The translations under genes were made by a program, and so were the position numbers. 51,543 bases of DNA from CAZHFW01 sp964531675. GTDB taxonomy: Bacteria > Planctomycetota > Phycisphaerae > Phycisphaerales > UBA1924. Each line of letters opens with the position of its first letter. Within the stretch, counting starts at the first letter, position 1. Below the pieces are notes generated by a model. The model did no database searches. It saw nothing but the letters and a program-made list of their open reading frames with translations, and was not told the origin of the DNA. Shown here piece by piece: positions 26,864 to 34,704 of this stretch. The stretch covers positions 1 to 51,543 of the forward strand of contig CAZHFW010000026.1 of the NCBI GenBank assembly GCA_964531675.1, read 5' to 3'.

Positions 26864-27174
26864 GGTGGTGTAGAACAGATCGTCAACGCTCCGGAGCCCA
26901 CACCAAGGCCACCCGGGCGGTTTGTGACCACTTTCTCCACCCGAAATATGCCACGGAATTTCCCCGCGGCAACCAACCCGCACGCCGGAGTGCAGATTCC
27001 CGCAAATCCAGCCGCCAAAAGGGCTTGGCGTGGGGATTTCTGTCGGTCCGCGAGGCCCTGAAACTCCAAAACCGGGGGCGATTGGGTCCTATAGTTGACC
27101 GATTTGTCGCCTCTGGCCTTGCGCTTTGATCCCAGGGATTGTCCCGGGCCGAGCGTTGGGAGGGGCTGACGCGC

Positions 27175-27215
27175 AAGCCCGGCGGCCAGGTTCGCCTGCC
27201 GGACGCGGGCTTTTT
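27175..27215 (+). promoter_or_regulatory. Terminator-like leader hairpin (possible attenuator) of the aldolase gene
   Basis: AAGCCCG (27175-27181) pairs with CGGGCTT (27206-27212), with an inner CAGG/CCTG helix closed by a TTCG loop, and a run of five T at 27211-27215. It looks like an intrinsic terminator, yet the aldolase ATG is only 20 bp further on, too close for an independent promoter. A second hairpin lies upstream at 27131-27148 (CCC-A-GGGA with TCCCGGG). Together they suggest a structured leader with conditional termination. Confidence 0.5.
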
Positions 27216-27234
27216 CCATCAGCGGGGTTTTTCT

Positions 27235-28341
27235 ATGGCCACCGATGTTCGCGCAATTCTGGGCGCCGAAGCCGACGCTCTCCTGAAGTACGAGTCCAAG
27301 ACCGTGAGCCGGTCGTCGTTGTACCTGCCCGGTCCGGACTTCATCGACCGCGTGGTCGCCCAGAGCGACCGCACGCCGGTGGTGCTCCGCAACTACCAGA
27401 CGATCCTGAACACGGGGCGTCTGGCGGGCACGGGCTACGTGTCGATCCTCCCGGTGGACCAGGGGATCGAGCACTCCGCGGGCGCGAGCTTTGCCCCCAA
27501 TCCGGAGTACTTCGATCCGGAAAACATCGTGAAGCTGGCGATCGAGGGCGGCTGCAACGCGGTCGCGTCGACGATGGGTGTGCTGGCGGCGGTGAGCCGG
27601 AAGTACGCGCACAAGATCCCGTTCCTGGTCAAGTTCAACCACAACGAGATGCTGACGTACCCGAACCTGTTCAAGCAGTCGTACTTCGGGTCGATCAAGC
27701 AGTGCTACGAGATGGGCGCGGTCGCGGTGGGCGCGACGATCTACTTCGGCTCCGACACGAGCCGCGAGGAGATCGCCTACGTCTCCGACATGTTCGACCA
27801 GGCCCACGACTACGGCATGGTGACGGTCCTGTGGTGCTACACCCGCAACAACGCCTTCAAGATCAAGGGCGCCGACGGGAAGAGCACCGACTACCACGCG
27901 TCGGCCGACCTCACCGGACAGGCCAACCACCTGGGCGCGACCATCAAGGCCGACATCATCAAGCAGAAGCTCCCGACCAACAACGGCGGGTACGCCGCCC
28001 TCAACTCGGGCGGCTCGTCCTACGGCAAGTGGGACAAGCGCGTGTACACCAAGCTCTGCGGCTCCGACGAAGCGGGCCACGGCGGGCACCCGATCGATCT
28101 GTGCCGGTATCAGATCCTCAACAACTACATGGGCCGCATCCCGCTGATCAACTCGGGCGGCGAGTCCAAGGGCGCCTCTGACCTGGCCGAAGCGGTCGCG
28201 ACCGCGGTCGTGAACAAGCGCGCCGGCGGCATGGGCCTGATCTCGGGCCGCAAGGCCTTCCAGCGCCCGATGAAGGAAGGCGCCGCGCTGCTGCAGTCGA
28301 TCCAGGACGTGTACCTGGACAAGAGCATCACGGTGGCGTGA
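27235..28341 (+). CDS. fbaB: Class I fructose-bisphosphate aldolase (FbaB/DhnA type)
   Basis: This aldolase interconverts fructose 1,6-bisphosphate with two triose phosphates in glycolysis and gluconeogenesis. I use the ATG at 27235 (368 aa, MATDVRAILG), preceded by GGGG at 7 nt; the in-frame extension upstream to 27139 covers the leader hairpin and is unlikely. Family motifs are GYVSILPVDQGIEHSAGASF (substrate phosphate region), LVKFNHNEML, VAVGATIYFGS and LGATIKADIIKQKLP, with the Schiff-base Lys expected in the last. PLINSGGESKG and GGMGLISGRKAFQRP bind the second phosphate. The gene has its own terminator and is flanked by a large non-coding leader. Confidence 0.93.
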   Translation: MATDVRAILGAEADALLKYESKTVSRSSLYLPGPDFIDRVVAQSDRTPVVLRNYQTILNTGRLAGTGYVSILPVDQGIEHSAGASFAPNPEYFDPENIVKLAIEGGCNAVASTMGVLAAVSRKYAHKIPFLVKFNHNEMLTYPNLFKQSYFGSIKQCYEMGAVAVGATIYFGSDTSREEIAYVSDMFDQAHDYGMVTVLWCYTRNNAFKIKGADGKSTDYHASADLTGQANHLGATIKADIIKQKLPTNNGGYAALNSGGSSYGKWDKRVYTKLCGSDEAGHGGHPIDLCRYQILNNYMGRIPLINSGGESKGASDLAEAVATAVVNKRAGGMGLISGRKAFQRPMKEGAALLQSIQDVYLDKSITVA

Positions 28342-28377
28342 TCGCGGCAAGGCTGGAATCGAATACACGAAGCTCGG

Positions 28378-28411
28378 GAGGGGCCGCCGCGGGGCGGCCT
28401 CTCTGCCTTTT
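28378..28411 (+). terminator. Rho-independent terminator after the aldolase gene
   Basis: An 11-bp stem (28378-28388 with 28393-28403, one G-T wobble, loop GCGG) is followed after TGCC by TTTT. It sits 36 bp after the aldolase stop and separates it from the convergent kinase gene. Confidence 0.85.
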
Positions 28412-28429
28412 GGATTCCATGACGCTCTA

Positions 28430-31400
28430 TCAGTCGCCACCCGGACGCGTGTCTCCCGCCGACTTGTCATCGAGCACGCGGAGCTGGTCCGGGCTGGACA
28501 CGACGATCTGAAGGAAGCTCTTGAGTTCGGTGACGTAACCTCCGAATCGGGCGAGCTTTCCCTGCACGCTGATCCGGCGTCCCGCCAGCGCGGTCTGCAG
28601 ATCCGTGCCGAACTTCGCTTCGATGTCCTGGGCGGCGCCCCTGGGGATGAAGACCATCATCTTCGAGCGACGGTCACCCAGGAACACGTTGTAGTTTCCC
28701 GGGCTGCGGGTGGGCGTGATCTTGCGCACAACTCCTTCGACGGTGATCTCGCGATCAAGCAGGCTCTCCCCGACGTCGCTCGCCCTTACCGCTCCCGCGG
28801 CGGGGGGCGGTTCGGGCTTCTCTTGGCGGAGGACGGAGACCGCGGTTGAAGGGTCGCTCGCGTCCGGAGCGCTGCGATCCTGGGGTGACTGATTCAGAGC
28901 CAGCCGCTGATCCGCGATCTGGGGGGTCGTCCATCGGTAGAGTTCGTATCGCTCACTTCCCTGCGAGCTCGACGGCGCCAGGAATCCCTTGCCGTCCGGC
29001 GCGAACTGTGCCAGCTCGGCCCGTTCGACGCCTCGGCTCAGCAAGGAAATGAGGCCGCCGTCCACGGCTTTCACTAGGGCTGCCGAACCCGACCTTCGCA
29101 CGCTCGGATTTCCATCGCACCCCACGAACGCGGAGCCATCAATCGACCATGCGAACGGCCTGAACTGCGAACGGATGGTCCGCACGACGGCGCCGGACGT
29201 GATGTCGCGAATCTCGATGTCGTTCCCGCTGATTCCCACCGCGAACTCTCTGGCGCCCGGGAGAACGCAGAGTGACACGACTCCGCCCGCGATCTGGTGG
29301 GTGGCGCGGATGCTGGCGTCTCGCCAGCTGCGCACGTTCACGGCTTTGCCGCCCTCGACGCTCTCGAGAAAAACGTCGGCGCCGCCTGCTGTTGCGATGA
29401 CAGCCTGACCATTCCTCGCGCCAAAATCGGCGACTTCCTCTCCGGATCGGGTGTCATAGAGAGTCCGCGGCTGACCTGACTGCTGCTGGTAGGAAACGAG
29501 GAGTCGCTCTCCATCGGGGGAGAGCACGATGCGATGGCCCGAAATGGAGAAGACTTCGACCAAAGGGATGGTGAGAGCGTCGCCGAAGGGTTGATTCCAA
29601 GGCGACCCGGCTGGCCTTCGTACCACCGTCACAGCGTGGCCGACGGGTGAGACAAGATAGGGCTGCATGATGTCAACGTCGGCGTGACGCACGGCGATGG
29701 TCGTGCCATCATCGGAGGCTGCAAGACCTGAAAAGAAGACGGTCAGTCCCTGCGTGGATGGGGGGATCGTCCAGAGTGGGAAGAGGCTGGCGGACTGATC
29801 GGTGCCGGCGCGAGTGATGCGCAGGACGGGCCGGCCTTGATCGCCAACACCACAGTCGAGAAAGTCGTTTCCGAGCAAGGCTTGGTTCGTGCCACTTGCC
29901 TGGAAGGGCGTGCTGAGCTGGCTTGAGCGACGGAAGACGCGCACCCGATTGTCGTCTGCAACCGCAAACAACTCACCAGACGGGTCGATCGCGAACGCGT
30001 TGGCGTCGAAGCGATCGATCCCCAGCAAGGACGAGTATCGGTCCGACGAGCTGGGCGCGGTGGAGCGCCAGGCCGAACGCTGAACCCGCGGGGCGGCCAC
30101 GATGCCGACACCGAGCTGGCCGCACAGGACTGCGCCGTCGACGTTTGCGATCATTTGCTGGGCGTGCCCGGTGTCATTCATGCGCACGTCTTCCGAACGC
30201 TCCGCGAACTGAATGAGGTCCGGTTCGGCAGCGGTCGCGCCCGGCACCAGCGTGTACCAGAACGTGGAGATGTCGGTTGTGTTGACCTCGTGACCGATCG
30301 CCAGGACCGTCCGGTCACCCGCGAAGGTGAAGGAGTTGCCCGAGAGCGAGGTGAGCGTGTGACTTCCCTCGGCAAGGTCCCAGAGCACACGGTCGGACGT
30401 GAAGGTGCGGCCTCCAAAGAGAACGAAGCGGTCGTCCGCGGAGACCGCGACAGAGAGGACTTCCTGTGTTTCGCGGCGTTTGGCCTGGGTTGGCCAGGGG
30501 AGCCTGCTTTTCAGATCGCCCTTGGCGTCGAAAGTACACACGGAAGCGTCGCTCAGCGCGACCGCTGCAAGCGAGCTTCCGACCGCCAGCTCAACGCCCC
30601 TTGCTCCGTCGGGATATGGAATCGGCGCGGTCTGGCTCCAGTCCTTCAGACTGACCGCCTGGAAGGACTTGGCGCCCATGATCGCCAGAGCACCCTCGCC
30701 GGCCGGAAGCACATTGATGCGGAGCGGAGCCACTTGCAGCGTGATCGAGTGAACGAGTGCCCCGTTGGAGGCGTCGACGATGAGGATGTCGCGGGCCAGG
30801 GCGGCCACCACACAGCGACGGCCCGAGATGGGACAGAAAGTCATGGAGACGGGCGCGGTGGGCACATCGAACTGGGAGGCAAGCTCCCAGGATCGCTGGC
30901 ACTCTCGGACCACCCGGTCGAGCAGAAGGCTATCCATCCAGGTGCCGCCGCTGAGCTGGTACGCCTCCTTGGCGGCGGCCAGTGCTGGTCCGAACAGACG
31001 CTGGTCGATCATCGATCCCGCCCGCGTGCGGGCCTCCTGGGTCCGCGACTGCAAGGCAGCGTGATCCGCCTCGATGGCGTTGCGCCTGGCGTTCCTCCAT
31101 TGCCAGACCGTTGACGCAAAGCCCCCGAGGAAGGTCGCTCCGATCAGTGCTGCAGCGGCGGCCTGGGCGCGGTTGCGCCGCAGGAACTTTCGAAGCAAGT
31201 AGCCCCGGGACTCCGGCGCGGCCTCCAAAGGCCTGTTGGCCAGGTAGCGTCGCACGTCCGAGGCCATCGCTTCGGCGCTGGCGTAGCGCCTGGCGCGGTC
31301 CTTGCGCAGCGCGGTCAGCGGGATCCACTCGAGCTCTTTGCGCAGCTCACCCGCGATGCGCTCGCGTTCGGCCTGGCGCGCGACCGCGATCACTGCGGCG

Positions 31401-32281
31401 GTCTTGTCGTCCACAGTGCTCAGTTTCGTGCTCGGCCTGGGCGGGTCCGTCTCCCGGATGATGCGCTGAATCTCGGCGTACCCCGCCGAACGGAGCATCT
31501 TCGAATCGAATGGCAGCGTTCCGCTCAGAAGCTCGTAGAGCAGAACGCCGAGGGAGTACACGTCGGTGCGGGTGTCGATGTCGGTGGCGCCCATCTCCGC
31601 CTGTTCGGGCGACATGTACTCGGGCGTGCCGATGAGCTGGCCTTGCTCGGTGTAGATCGTGTTTTCGGTAAGCGACTGGCTCATGGCCTTGGCGACGCCG
31701 AAGTCAATCACCTTGACGACCGGAAGCGGAGCAGAGCTCTGGCCCGAAGCGTCGCCGCTCGTATCAACGATGGAACAGAGCACGTTGGAAGGCTTGAGGT
31801 CACGATGGATGATCCCCTTCATGTGGGCGTGCTGAACAGCCTCGCAGACCGCGATGAAGAGCTCGAGCCTGGAACGGATCGTGTAGCGATGACGATCGCA
31901 GAAGGTTGTGATCGCCTCGCCGCGCACGTGCTCCATGACGAAGTAAGGCAGGCCATTCTCGGTGACGCCGCCATCGAAAACGCGGGCGATACCGGGATGA
32001 CTCATGACCGCGAGTGCCTGGCGTTCCTGCTCGAACCGTGCGATGACGCCCTTGGAGTCCATGCCGGGCTTGATAATCTTCAGAGCCACGCGCTGAACCA
32101 TCGGATCGCGGCGCTCGGCGAGCCAGACGACGCCAAATCCGCCCTCGCCGATGATTTCGAGGAGCCTGTAGGGGCCGATGTACGCGCCGGGTGAGTATCC
32201 GAGCGCCCCGCGTTCACTCCGGACTCGCTCTCCGGTGCTTTCCGCTTCCGTGCTTGACGTGGGATAGTCGGGCTCGGGCAT
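28430..32281 (-). CDS. Membrane-anchored Ser/Thr protein kinase with propeller-like and OB-fold-like regions
   Basis: This is a Hanks-type kinase of 1283 residues. The kinase domain spans about 36-375, with G-loop IGEGGFGVVW (44-53), VALKIIKPGMDS (Lys68), IIHRDLKPSNVL (Asp161), VIDFGVAKAM (Asp193) and GTPEYMSPEQAEMG; all catalytic residues are present. One membrane helix follows (ALIGATFLGGFASTVWQW), then a charged helical linker. About 650 residues of repeated beta segments come next (DASNGALVHSITLQV, SPDGERLLVSYQQQ, DIEIRDITSGAVVRTI), a probable extracytoplasmic WD40-like propeller. The last ~115 residues (REITVEGVVRKITP, RRISVQGKLARFGGYVTEL) look like an OB fold. Partners are unknown. No Shine-Dalgarno sequence precedes the ATG. 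Confidence 0.93.
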   Translation of the reverse strand: MPEPDYPTSSTEAESTGERVRSERGALGYSPGAYIGPYRLLEIIGEGGFGVVWLAERRDPMVQRVALKIIKPGMDSKGVIARFEQERQALAVMSHPGIARVFDGGVTENGLPYFVMEHVRGEAITTFCDRHRYTIRSRLELFIAVCEAVQHAHMKGIIHRDLKPSNVLCSIVDTSGDASGQSSAPLPVVKVIDFGVAKAMSQSLTENTIYTEQGQLIGTPEYMSPEQAEMGATDIDTRTDVYSLGVLLYELLSGTLPFDSKMLRSAGYAEIQRIIRETDPPRPSTKLSTVDDKTAAVIAVARQAERERIAGELRKELEWIPLTALRKDRARRYASAEAMASDVRRYLANRPLEAAPESRGYLLRKFLRRNRAQAAAAALIGATFLGGFASTVWQWRNARRNAIEADHAALQSRTQEARTRAGSMIDQRLFGPALAAAKEAYQLSGGTWMDSLLLDRVVRECQRSWELASQFDVPTAPVSMTFCPISGRRCVVAALARDILIVDASNGALVHSITLQVAPLRINVLPAGEGALAIMGAKSFQAVSLKDWSQTAPIPYPDGARGVELAVGSSLAAVALSDASVCTFDAKGDLKSRLPWPTQAKRRETQEVLSVAVSADDRFVLFGGRTFTSDRVLWDLAEGSHTLTSLSGNSFTFAGDRTVLAIGHEVNTTDISTFWYTLVPGATAAEPDLIQFAERSEDVRMNDTGHAQQMIANVDGAVLCGQLGVGIVAAPRVQRSAWRSTAPSSSDRYSSLLGIDRFDANAFAIDPSGELFAVADDNRVRVFRRSSQLSTPFQASGTNQALLGNDFLDCGVGDQGRPVLRITRAGTDQSASLFPLWTIPPSTQGLTVFFSGLAASDDGTTIAVRHADVDIMQPYLVSPVGHAVTVVRRPAGSPWNQPFGDALTIPLVEVFSISGHRIVLSPDGERLLVSYQQQSGQPRTLYDTRSGEEVADFGARNGQAVIATAGGADVFLESVEGGKAVNVRSWRDASIRATHQIAGGVVSLCVLPGAREFAVGISGNDIEIRDITSGAVVRTIRSQFRPFAWSIDGSAFVGCDGNPSVRRSGSAALVKAVDGGLISLLSRGVERAELAQFAPDGKGFLAPSSSQGSERYELYRWTTPQIADQRLALNQSPQDRSAPDASDPSTAVSVLRQEKPEPPPAAGAVRASDVGESLLDREITVEGVVRKITPTRSPGNYNVFLGDRRSKMMVFIPRGAAQDIEAKFGTDLQTALAGRRISVQGKLARFGGYVTELKSFLQIVVSSPDQLRVLDDKSAGDTRPGGD

Positions 32282-32287
32282 AGTGAA

Positions 32288-32316
32288 ATCCTAACAAGTA
32301 CGCGGAGGCGTCCCAA
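32288..32316 (-). promoter_or_regulatory. Putative promoter of the kinase gene
   Basis: On the minus strand TTGGGA (32316-32311) and TAGGAT (32293-32288) are separated by 17 bp and match four of six consensus positions each. The -10 box ends only 6 bp before the ATG at 32281, so transcription would start at or near the start codon. Confidence 0.35.
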
Positions 32317-32445
32317 GATTGAGCAATGGCCTTGCCTGAACCCAGGAGAAGTTGGAAAGTCGCCGCGCGTCTGCAAGAACCAGCCAGGCTGGGAACATCT
32401 GTTCCCCGGAGAGAGCGGCAAGGCTCCAGACCCGGAGCTTTGACC

Positions 32446-33060
32446 ATGACTTGCAATGCACGCGTTTCTGTTCGGGGCCCACTGGGGTCCAAGGTTGTCC
32501 CTTTCGCCTTCGCCCTGACCGCGCTGGCGGGTGGGGCTCAGGCGGGGGACGTCTGGAACGAGGCCGTCAATGGCGACCTCTCCGGCAATCGCTTCGCGCC
32601 CAGCGCACTGGGCAATCTGGCCCTTGGGGACAACACGCTGACGGGCGAGACGCAGGGCGGTGATCTGGACTACTTCACGTTCACGGTTCCCGCGGGCCAG
32701 ACCCTCGGCGCGATTCTGCTCTTGAAGTTCCAGTCCAGCGATCAGCGCGCGTTCGTCGGCGTGCAGCACGGCAATGTGTTCACCGAACCCGCCTCGGGCG
32801 CCAACGTGGCGAATCTGCTCGGCTGGACCCACATCGGCCCGGGCGGCGCTCCCCAAGGCTCCGACATTCTCGATGATCTGGGCGCGGGGCCCGGCGCTCA
32901 GGGCTTCACCGGCGCGCTGCCCGCGGGGGACTATGTCTTCTGGGTGCAGCAGCTCGGGGCACAGACGAGCTACAGCCTGAACTTCCAGACGGTCCCCACG
33001 CCCGGCGGGGTTGGCGTGCTGGCAGTCACGGGAGCCCTGGGCTTCCGGCGTCGGCGCTGA
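32446..33060 (+). CDS. Secreted protein with PEP-CTERM-like C-terminal sorting signal
   Basis: The ATG at 32446 has GGAG 8 nt upstream and gives 204 residues; the longer in-frame ORF from 32326 lacks support. The signal peptide ends GGAQA-G (after Ala33). The mature part is a beta-sandwich-like region (GDNTLTGETQGGDLDYFTF, VPAGQTLGAILLLKF, LPAGDYVFWVQQLGAQTSYS), resembling pre-peptidase C-terminal or PPC-like domains. The tail VPTPGG, hydrophobic VGVLAVTGALGF and RRRR forms a tripartite sorting signal with PTPGG in place of PEP, as is usual in Phycisphaerae. Exosortase would process it; no exosortase gene is in the window. Confidence 0.82.
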   Translation: MTCNARVSVRGPLGSKVVPFAFALTALAGGAQAGDVWNEAVNGDLSGNRFAPSALGNLALGDNTLTGETQGGDLDYFTFTVPAGQTLGAILLLKFQSSDQRAFVGVQHGNVFTEPASGANVANLLGWTHIGPGGAPQGSDILDDLGAGPGAQGFTGALPAGDYVFWVQQLGAQTSYSLNFQTVPTPGGVGVLAVTGALGFRRRR

Positions 33061-33088
33061 TCCCGACACCCCATGGCGAACCATGGAG

Positions 33089-33114
33089 AACCTCCGGCAT
33101 GCGCGGAGGTTTTT
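33089..33114 (+). terminator. Rho-independent terminator
   Basis: AACCTCCG (33089-33096) pairs with CGGAGGTT (33104-33111) around a 7-nt loop, with five T at 33110-33114. It ends the PEP-CTERM-like gene 28 bp after its stop. Confidence 0.85.
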
Positions 33115-33320
33115 CCCGTTGGCTCGCCGGGTGGAACAGGCACGCAAGTCCACCATCGCGCTCTGAGGACCAGGGGCGGCATCGGCATGGTCGGCGCGGT
33201 ACGCTGATGTGGTCGCCGGGAGCATGGCGGCGCACGCCCCGCCCAAGATCGTCGGGACGGAGCCCGGCTCTTCGGGAAGAGTCCGGCTTCTCCTTGATGC
33301 ACGCGTTGGGGGCCTCTGTG

Positions 33321-34667
33321 ATGAGCACGACTTCGGATATTTCGCCGCGCCACGCGATGAGCATGGCCGGGATCTTCAACATGTGCTTCGGCTTCTTCGG
33401 CATCCAGTTCGGCTGGGGGCTGCAGATGGCCAACATGAGCGCGATCTACGACCGACTGGGCGCCAAGGAGAGCGATCTGCCGATCCTCTGGCTGGCGGCG
33501 CCGATGACGGGCCTGATCGTGCAGCCGATCGTCGGGTACTACTCGGACCGCACGTGGTCGAAGCTCGGCCGGCGCAGGCCCTTCTTCCTCGCGGGCACGC
33601 TGCTGGCGGCGCTGGCCCTGGTCCTGCTGCCGCAGTCGCACACGCTGCTGATGGCGGCGGCCTTGCTCTGGGTCCTGGACTCGGCGGTGAACGTCAGCAT
33701 GGAGCCCTTCCGCGCGTTCGTGGGCGACTTGCTTCCGGAACGCCAGCGCAAGACGGGCTACGTCATGCAGAGCATCCTGATCGGCGCCGGCGCGGTCATC
33801 AGCTCGGCGTTGCCCTGGCTCCTGAGCAAGGCGGGTGTGTCGGCGGCGGCCGAGCCCGGCACGATCCCCCTGACGGTGCGGCTTTCGTTCATGATCGGCG
33901 CGGCGGTGTACGTCGTCGCGGTGCTGTACACCATCGTGACCACCAAGGAACACCCGCCCGCGGACATCGAGGCGTTCCGGCGTCAGCAGGCCCAGACGCG
34001 CGGACCCGCGGCGGCGGCCCGCGAGATCGTGGGAGGCATCTTCTCCATGCCTCGCGCCATGCGCGAGCTGGCCATGGTCCAGTTCTTCACCTGGTGCGGC
34101 CTGTTCCTGATGTGGCTCTACTTCTCCGTCTCGGTGACCTCCCGCATCTTCCAGGTGCACGCCGGAACGCCCGAGTATGAGAAGGCCTCGCAGCTCGCGG
34201 GCCTCTGCTTCTCGGTGTACAACGGCACCGCGTTCGTGTTCGCGTTCTTCCTGCTCGCGATCACGCGCGTGCTCTCCGTCAAGGCGACGCACGCGCTGTG
34301 CCTGCTCGCGGGCGGGCTCGGACTGGCCTCCTACGGCCTGGCGCTCAACGGCGTCACCTTCGACCAGACGACGATCCTGCTCCCGATGATCGGCGTCGGT
34401 ATCGCCTGGGCGTCGATCCTGTCCCTGCCTTATGCGATGCTCTCCAGCGCCCTGCCGGCGGACAAGATGGGCTTCTACATGGGCGTGTTCAACTTCTTCA
34501 TCGTGCTGCCTCAGATCCTGGCGGCGGTAGGCTTCGGATGGATCGTGAAGCACGTCCTGCACGACAACGCCCTGATCGCGGTGGTGATCGGAGGCGGGTG
34601 CTTTGTGGTCGCGGCGCTGTTCACGCTTGGCGTGAAGTCGCCTGAACGCGCCGAGGCGAGGCCTTAG
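33321..34667 (+). CDS. MFS transporter, SLC45/sugar-cation symporter-like
   Basis: I use the ATG at 33321 (448 aa, MSTTSDIS), with GGGGG 8 nt upstream; an ATG at 33297 is also possible. About twelve membrane helices are visible. The cytoplasmic loop between helices 2 and 3 reads GYYSDRTWSKLGRRRPFF, the MFS motif A variant typical of SLC45 and plant-type sucrose or glycoside-pentoside-hexuronide carriers. DSAVNVSMEPFRAFVGDLLP in helix 4 supports that assignment. The second half carries EKASQLAGLCFSVYNGTAF and LPYAMLSSALPADKMGFYMG. Sucrose or maltose-like sugars are plausible substrates, by family analogy only. No glycosidase gene is adjacent. Confidence 0.88.
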   Translation: MSTTSDISPRHAMSMAGIFNMCFGFFGIQFGWGLQMANMSAIYDRLGAKESDLPILWLAAPMTGLIVQPIVGYYSDRTWSKLGRRRPFFLAGTLLAALALVLLPQSHTLLMAAALLWVLDSAVNVSMEPFRAFVGDLLPERQRKTGYVMQSILIGAGAVISSALPWLLSKAGVSAAAEPGTIPLTVRLSFMIGAAVYVVAVLYTIVTTKEHPPADIEAFRRQQAQTRGPAAAAREIVGGIFSMPRAMRELAMVQFFTWCGLFLMWLYFSVSVTSRIFQVHAGTPEYEKASQLAGLCFSVYNGTAFVFAFFLLAITRVLSVKATHALCLLAGGLGLASYGLALNGVTFDQTTILLPMIGVGIAWASILSLPYAMLSSALPADKMGFYMGVFNFFIVLPQILAAVGFGWIVKHVLHDNALIAVVIGGGCFVVAALFTLGVKSPERAEARP

Positions 34668-34694
34668 GAGCCCTCCCGCTTGCGCGAGAGGCTC
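34668..34694. repeat. REP-like palindrome, copy 1
   Basis: The imperfect palindrome begins at the base after the MFS stop codon and contains the core CTCCCGCTTGCGCG and an arm ending GGCTC. The same core and arm recur at 37904-37929. There is no T-tract, so terminator activity is doubtful. Confidence 0.5.
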
Positions 34695-34704
34695 GGACGG
34701 GGCG

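Larger units (their letters stand above)
26689..27234. other. 546-bp gene-free region upstream of the aldolase gene
   Basis: No ORF here has credible coding character. The region contains most of the 22-bp tandem repeat (to 26787), a terminator-like hairpin for the minus strand (26821-26863), an unassigned stretch with possible minus-strand promoter elements (26939-26976), and two hairpins (27131-27148 and 27175-27215) in the presumed leader of the aldolase gene. No tRNA structure is seen. Confidence 0.6.
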
